A stretch of 64,000 bases of DNA, from positions 62,124,787 through 62,188,786 of the forward strand of contig CM031604.1 of NCBI GenBank assembly GCA_018398815.1, read 5' to 3'. The DNA comes from Conus ventricosus (lineage: Eukaryota; Mollusca; Gastropoda; Neogastropoda; Conidae). The notes below the pieces were generated by a model. The model was not told where the DNA came from. It made no database searches and saw only the letters and a program-made list of their open reading frames with translations. This document shows, in pieces, positions 58,159 through 64,000 of this stretch. The first letter of the stretch is position 1; every line of letters starts with the position of its first letter. Both the position numbers and the translations under genes were made by a program.

Positions 58159-58317
58159 CGATCCTTCCCGCCATCTACTATGCTCATCCTCCATTCTTCC
58201 CCATCTGCACTTCCCCTCCTCGCTGTCCTGTCTGCGATTCAGTGAGTGCGCAAAGCGCGCAGTGACACTATCCGTACAGCCGCGTGCATGTTCATATAGT
58301 CCGTTCCCCGAATCCAC

Positions 58318-58412
58318 ACCACACCACACACCCACACCAACACACACACACCACACGACACACACACAACACCCCACCACACACACACACACACACACAC
58401 ACACGTACAGAT
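58318..58412. repeat. (AC)n microsatellite
   Basis: AC repeats with CC interruptions, ending in a pure run. Confidence 0.95.
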
Positions 58413-58830
58413 ACACATGCTCAATACATACTGATCATCCCTCCCCTACCTGTTTTGCCCACCCCGTGTTTATCCGTGCAGGAAGGAACAATATAATGGA
58501 AGTAAACACGGGAGTCGCTACGAAACACAACACACACACCAAAAAACATGAAATAACCTGAAAAATAGGTTTTGCACCACAGGAAGACGGGAAGTAACTC
58601 TTCTGTCGAAATAAGACCTTGCTATATCTCTCTTCCCCCATCCCTCCCCCTCCCCCCTCCCCCACCCACACACATTCTGCCCAGTCGTTCCTACTCACTT
58701 CCCCTCTAAGGTAGTTTTCCCTTGGGACTTTAGCCGTCGATAGCCGGCTGAAGCAGTACGTATGTGCGATAGATTTATGACCTGAAGTCGTGCTTGTCGA
58801 AACAGAAGTGCAAACGCTAGACATCTCGGG
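58413..58830. other. Intergenic, no gene recognised
   Basis: C-rich patch at about 58634-58668. No gene-like frame. Confidence 0.45.
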
Positions 58831-58831
58831 G

Positions 58832-58890
58832 AGGTGGGGGGGGGGGGGGAGGGAGGGAGGGAGAGAGGGGGGGAGAGTAGAAGAAAGCGT

Positions 58891-58933
<43 letters not shown>

Positions 58934-59044
58934 CGAGATATCATATTACATTGTGCAGTGAAGTTGGCGAATGTTGATTTCCTTTATTTAACTTTAATTC
59001 AGTTTTCCAGAAATGTTTGACAAAGCACACACACAACACACACT

Positions 59045-59080
<36 letters not shown>

Positions 59081-59092
59081 TCTTCTGGATTT
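58832..59092. repeat. G/GA-rich block, then (TC)n
   Basis: G and GGGA repeats at about 58832-58875, GAGA at about 58893-58938, (AC)n near 59027-59043, then TC at about 59044-59085. Confidence 0.88.
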
Positions 59093-59294
59093 GTAGCGAT
59101 TCACGCATGGTTTGATTTCCTGCTAGTGATGGCGTATATCATTGGAAGGTGGTGTACGTGAGTGCTCAAATGTTTCTGCAAGGACATTATGTTGAAACGG
59201 TAGTATAAATCGATCGGAAACTCTCAGGGTGTGGCAGATTTCTGTTTAACGATGGCTTCTTAATTGATGGATAAGATGCACATCTTTCTCCGTC

Positions 59295-59493
59295 CCACAC
59301 TGACTTCTCTCTTCTCTCTCTCTCTCTCTCTTCTCTCTCCCTCTCTCTCTCTCTTCTCTCTCCTATCTCTTCTCTCTCTGTATACTGTCCCCCCCCACTC
59401 CTACACACACTTTCTCTCTCTCCTCTTTCTCTCTCTCTCAGTTTACTGCTGGCCCCATCCTACACACACACTCTCTCTCTCCCCTCCTCGCTC

Positions 59494-59524
<31 letters not shown>

Positions 59525-59530
59525 GTCTCC
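59295..59530. repeat. (TC)n with CCTACACACAC inserts
   Basis: TC repeats interrupted twice by a TCCTACACACACT-like phrase (near 59399 and 59458). This is a small higher-order repeat. Confidence 0.88.
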
Positions 59531-61385
59531 TTTAAACCAACTGCAGGCTTCTCGTTTTCCATCTTTCTGGCCCACCCCCCCCCCCTTCAACTTTTGGCGC
59601 CTGTCTCCCCCTCACTCCCCCTTCGACCACCATCTCACATATATGATCGTGCTGTCTAAGCATCATTCCATCGCCAATCCATGTCCACGACGTTCCAGCC
59701 GAAGTGAGGCGAGAGGCGGGCAGTCGCAAGCATGGGACTGAGGGATTGGAGGGTGGCCTGGATTTACTCATCTAACCACACCCGTGCCTGTGTTCGTAGG
59801 ACCGGTCTTTATCGCTGGGACTAAATTTCACACCCCATCCGCCGCTCGCTTCTTTTCAAGCTAAAGAACACGGAAAGAACCGCGTCCTCCCAGAGGTAAG
59901 CGGTGGGGACGGCTTGTGTTTCCATGAGGTCAGGGCCAGAGTGGAGTGGGGGATGGCGGTGGGGGGCGTTGGCAGGGATACCTTTTTAACAACTTGGATC
60001 GGCCTCTTTCATGTGTAGCGTGGAGGGGAAGGTAGCGTCCGTTCCCGCTGACCCTCCGAGCCTGGTTTAGTAGCGTGGGTGTTGGAGTGGTCATCGGGGT
60101 ACGGGACAGGCTTAGGGAGGTGATAGATGATCTCTCTCTCCCGCCTTTTTCCCACACACGCTGAGCAACCCCTCACCCCCCCCCCCCACCCCCACCCCCA
60201 CCCTCTGCTGGAGTTCCTTTCTTGGTCAGTGTGGAAGTGATGGCGTCGTTACGTTTGATTAGCGCGGGGTCTTTGATGTCTCGGGAGCGGCTCGCATCGG
60301 GTCCGGAGTTGATGGAGTTCGAAGGTCTCCCAGTACTTATTCCACAGGATGTAGGCTGTTAGGGCCACACTCCACCGTTAGATGGACGCTGCTGGATGAG
60401 AGGTAGTGTTTTAGATCTTTCGATTCCCATTATCAGCCTCCTTCAGGCCCCAGGACGAACCTGTTGCCAGTGAAGGAGGCAGGGGAGCTTGAGAGACGGG
60501 TGTTGGAAACGTTAGTTCCAGGTCGTTAGAGGAAGGCAGATTAAACAGCGTCCTTTCTATCTTTATGTCTCATCTTAGGCCTTTTAATGCCATGTTGCAG
60601 GACCAGTACAGTTTAACAGTATTTCATGTTTGGAAGCAGTTCCAAAACTGCTTCACGAGATTTGGCAATGATCGAATGAATTTTGATGATCGAATGAATT
60701 TTGAAATGAGTGAAATGAAGAACTATTCTTGTCTAAACAACAAACAGTATTCCTTAATATAGAGATGGAGATTCACGCTGTTAAAACAAAACATGCAAAA
60801 TTTTTTTCTTTTTCTTTTGTTTTAAACATGTTACAGCACTTGATGACATTCCTGTTCTACCAATACACGCTATTCAAAATATTTTTAAGTTACCAAGGCA
60901 TTAGAAATATTTGGTTTGTTGTTTTGTTTCTTTATCAAACACCTCCTTTATTTATTACTAAAAGATGTATTTAACAGTGCGTTTCTGCCTCCTTAGTATT
61001 TCCTCTTGTTTATTTTGTTGCAAGTCGTAGCGTTGCTCAAAACAGTGGTGCGTTTAACATGACTGATAACACGCATGGTGTGCACGAGACGAACACACTG
61101 TCAAGTCCGTGCGCTGGCATGGGCAGACACATCATGTTGAATCCGCACTCCTTCCATCCCCATGTCCCACCTCCTTGCCCAACTTCTCCTCCCTGCCTTT
61201 TCTTCTCCCCTTTAATATCCCTCAACGGAAAGACGTAACATTAAAGATAATAACATGTTATTTATTATATAGTGATTTTTTTTGTTTTGTTTCGTTTGTG
61301 TTGCCGGTTATGTATTTGTTGTGGTCAGATTGTAACAGCAGGTCTCGACCGTTGTTCGATTTGCTCCTGAAAAGCATCTGCCCAG
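59531..61385. other. Intergenic, no gene recognised
   Basis: One of the longest stretches with little simple repeat: C runs near 59573-59586 and 60177-60190, then AT-rich sequence from about 60560. No protein family, tRNA or transposon was recognised. Confidence 0.45.
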
Positions 61386-61393
61386 AATGAAAC

Positions 61394-61543
61394 ATGGCCC
61401 CTTTCCCTGGTCCTCCCGGTCCTGCTGGAAACTATATCCCCTGGTACCGCCGAAGAGGAGGCCGTAAGTTTTATGGCGGAGGGAACGAGAGACAGGGAGT
61501 GGTAATGGCCGCCCTAATGAGACCCGAGCCCCAAATTAATTAA
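61394..61543 (+). other. Short 49-codon open frame with an embedded splice-donor-like GTAAGT
   Basis: ATGG at 61394 opens a small Pro/Gly/Arg-rich frame (MAPFPGPPGPAG...) that closes at 61541-61543. A perfect donor consensus GTAAGT sits at 61464-61469. This could be a first coding exon or chance. No homologue recognised. Confidence 0.15.
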
Positions 61544-62380
61544 GACTTACGCCGCCCACCTCTTACCGGCTACTTTCAAAGGGCCGGAGAGGCGAGGCGG
61601 AGGGACATACATGTTGGCCCCGAGTACAGGCAAGCGTCCCGAACGACGTGGCCCAGGAGAGGCCCAGATTTATTTGATGGCGCTGTGATCGCTGATGGAT
61701 GACGGCCTACACAAATCCGCAAGGCACCGGGCGGGGTTTACAACGTGCGGGGGACCTCCGGACTTTCGCACATCGCCTATCCCTCTCCAGAGTGGGGCCT
61801 AAGAGCTAATCCACCCGGGACATAAATATAACTCGGGACTTCCGCCGACACACGCGGGAGCTGTTGTTCGTTTTATTGGAGCTACGTCACCGTCTCAGGT
61901 GTGACAGCTTCCGTTTTGGGTATATGACGGCCGGTGTGTTTCCTTTCTGAATACCTTTCAGCTCACGATTTTTGGGGAAAGGGAGGGAGTGGAGAGAATG
62001 GATGTGCAAAAACAAACAAACAAAAAACAAAGGTGTCGGTCGTTTTCTCAGCACGACAATCCAGGCGTTCCTCTCCGCACGTTCCTTTCCCAGCTTACGG
62101 AACTTGTTGCGCTGCTGGGGAATGTGGAAGGATGGAAGAACTTGTTGCCTCCAGTCAGCGGATAGGAGGAGGAAGCGCGCTCCTGGGGGAGCTGACCAAT
62201 CGGCGCAGACAACATAAAAACCCGGGTCCCCCCCGTCTTGTTATCGCGCTTTAACGACATGCCTCGAATGCGCGCGCATTTTATGAGCCGAGATGGAGTC
62301 GGTGAGCTGGAAGCCAGAGATTGTATGATTTGGAGCTGGTTGGTTTGGCAGATTGAGATCTGTCTTGGACATCTCTTATT
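61544..62380. other. GC-richer unique sequence, no gene recognised
   Basis: Relatively GC- and CpG-rich with almost no simple repeat, including a CATAAATATAA stretch near 61820. It is promoter-like in composition only. Open frames up to 106 codons do not resemble known proteins. Confidence 0.35.
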
Positions 62381-62383
62381 TTC

Positions 62384-62384
<1 letters not shown>

Positions 62385-62424
<40 letters not shown>

Positions 62425-62440
62425 TGTGTGTGTGCGTGCA
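62385..62440. repeat. (GT)n microsatellite
   Basis: GT repeats with one GG interruption. Confidence 0.95.
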
Positions 62441-62825
62441 TATTTGGAATGCGCACGAAAACGTATTCAAAGAAAATATTGCTAAATTCTTATTTATGGC
62501 TTGTTTGTTTGGGGTCACTGTATTGATTATAATGCATCAATATGCAGTGTTAAATGTTCATTTCATTTGTCATGACATTTAATTACAAAATCAGAACTTT
62601 TCTATTATGTTTATAACTCGAGAGTTCTCTCTCTCTCATTAAAAAAAAAATGCTGAAAGAATATAATATGTCTGGTGGGGTTGATATCACAAAAAGTTTA
62701 GTTACAATAGGTTGTAAAAACGTTCGTCCAAAGCTATATCCCAGACAATATGCATAGGAAGAAAACCTTTCATTTAAAAGACCAGCCCACCCACCCCTAT
62801 CCCCCACTCACCCCTTCTCCCCACA
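62441..62825. other. Intergenic, no gene recognised
   Basis: AT-rich sequence with an A run near 62641-62650 and a C-rich patch near 62788-62815. Confidence 0.45.
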
Positions 62826-62895
62826 ACACACGCACACATACACGCGAGTGCGCACGTGTGCGCGCGCGCGCGCACACACACACACACACACACAG
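62826..62895. repeat. (AC)n-(GC)n-(AC)n block
   Basis: Alternating GC at about 62860-62873 is embedded between AC/GT repeats. Z-DNA-prone. Confidence 0.93.
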
Positions 62896-63235
62896 GGAAA
62901 ACCCACCAAAATAGGTTATATAAATAAAAGCTTATGTCATGCGATATGCACTGTGTGAAACCGGGTTCGGTTTAGCCCGTAGGAAGCGAGAGAGTGACTG
63001 GAAGGGGTCTGTGTGACGTGGCATGGCACGTGAGGCGACCGGAGCGCCCTCCCCTGGCCTTTCCTGTCGCCGACCAAATGGAGACCTTGGCTTCATTGGT
63101 ATTCATAGCTTTCTGTCGGAACGGCAAACATTACGAGAGCTCGGTGGCACTCGTGGCTATTAGCTGTGCTTTGGGAAATAATGCCGACTGTTGCATGTGC
63201 CCGATCCTATGTTCTGACAATAATCTGACACTCGT

Positions 63236-63236
<1 letters not shown>
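62896..63236. other. Intergenic, no gene recognised
   Basis: Unique sequence. A frame at 62994-63299 ends in translated poly-C and resembles no known family. Confidence 0.4.

Positions 63237-63280
<44 letters not shown>
63237..63280. repeat. C homopolymer (44 nt)
   Basis: Uninterrupted C run followed by a T run. Confidence 0.97.
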
Positions 63281-63284
<4 letters not shown>

Positions 63285-63302
63285 TTTTTTTCCTTTTAAC
63301 TC

Positions 63303-63475
63303 CCAGTATCATCATCATGATCATCGTCGTCGTTGTCATCGTCGTCATCATCACCATCATCATTATCAACGTCGTCGTCGTCGTCGTCATCATCATCTAT
63401 CATCATCATCATCATCATCAATCATCATCATCATCATCATCAAACAACAACAACAACAACAACAACACACAACAA
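63303..63475. repeat. (ATC)n / (GTC)n then (CAA)n trinucleotide block
   Basis: ATC, GTC and CAT units at 63307-63440, then CAA at about 63443-63472. Open frames reading Ser, Ile, His, Asn or Thr runs are artefacts. ATC/GTC-like units continue sparsely to about 63700. Confidence 0.95.
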
Positions 63476-64000
63476 CATGATCATCGCCTTTGTTGTCGCT
63501 GTCGTCGTCACTGCCAAATTGCCATTGTTATTGAATATTACCACGTTTAATTAGCCGTTTGTGGCGTCGTCACCGTCATGATCACTACATTCGCTACCAT
63601 TGTCGCCTCTGCCATGGTCATTATCATTATGACCAAATCACCATATCCATCATAATAATTATGGTCGTTATAATCATTATCTTCATAATCATCATCGACA
63701 TTTTTATCACCAAGGTGACAGCTCTAACAATTCATCGCCGATCGTCCGGGGTCAGAAATGGAAACTGGTTCGGAGAAGAAGGGCGGTGGGGGGGGGGGGG
63801 GGGGGGGACGTGAATGAGGTGTCGGTAAACATTCCTGAAATATATATGACGTTCGTGTCAGGGACATCAGTAAAGCCGCACGACATATTTCACGTCATGG
63901 AAGACATGATTATGATGTTCATTTATACCGGATAGGATAAACGGACCGGAAGCGTGTTCTGCATAACATCCTCCGGTAGTGTGGCTCCCAGTCCCTGGTA
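63476..64000. other. Intergenic, no gene recognised
   Basis: Degenerate ATC-rich sequence, a G run at about 63787-63807, then unique sequence to the window end. Confidence 0.45.

Overview
This 64 kb window looks like animal nuclear DNA, most likely from a marine invertebrate and plausibly a mollusc or other lophotrochozoan. That is an inference from the transposon types and from the very dense dinucleotide and tetranucleotide repeats; no host gene is available for a firmer call. I found no convincing host protein-coding gene, rRNA or tRNA. A run of exactly 100 N at 21817-21916 marks a scaffold join. Nearly all long open frames outside 23-46 kb are translations of microsatellites (Pro, Gly, Ser-Leu, Thr-His, Arg-Glu runs) and are not genes.

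1-21.8 kb: repeat-rich intergenic DNA. It holds composite (TC)n/(GT)n/(AC)n/(GA)n blocks, four unusually long near-pure C or G tracts (3152-3334, 4074-4196, 11121-11330, 11893-12096), a 700-nt pyrimidine strand near 9.3-9.96 kb, and four minisatellites: one of about 45-50 bp at 6.44-7.33 kb, one of about 68 bp at 13.1-14.46 kb, one of about 80 bp at 14.78-15.24 kb and a decayed one at 18.9-19.74 kb.

22.7-46.6 kb: a nested transposon cluster built inside one minisatellite, whose unit is a TC run plus TGCTGGTGCACC. (i) A decayed LINE lies at about 23.07-28.57 kb. (ii) A 5'-truncated LINE 3' end (31495-31559 plus 39671-40713) is bounded by a 14-bp target duplication in the array. (iii) A complete Ty3/gypsy LTR element (31560-39665, 5-bp duplication AGCAG) sits inside that truncated LINE. 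Its pol domains run PR-INT-RT-RH, with integrase before reverse transcriptase, as in the Gmr1 group. (iv) A full-length LINE (40983-45959) has a 12-bp target duplication. It carries ORF1 with an N-terminal hydrophobic segment plus a canonical 2A ribosome-skipping motif, and ORF2 with APE endonuclease, reverse transcriptase and a C-terminal zinc-knuckle-like motif. (v) One or two more LINE 3' fragments follow at 46.1-46.55 kb. All coding frames are broken, mostly by single-base indels, so these copies are dead or the consensus is indel-prone.

46.6-64 kb: more repeat-rich intergenic DNA, including (GC)n-(AC)n junctions, (GT)n, polypurine and polypyrimidine blocks, and an (ATC)n/(CAA)n block near the right end.

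The most interesting system is the LINE family: it carries a 2A peptide, has a conserved 3' hairpin followed by short variable tandem tails, and repeatedly lands in one TC/GGTGCACC minisatellite. The Gmr1-ordered gypsy element nested within it is the second.
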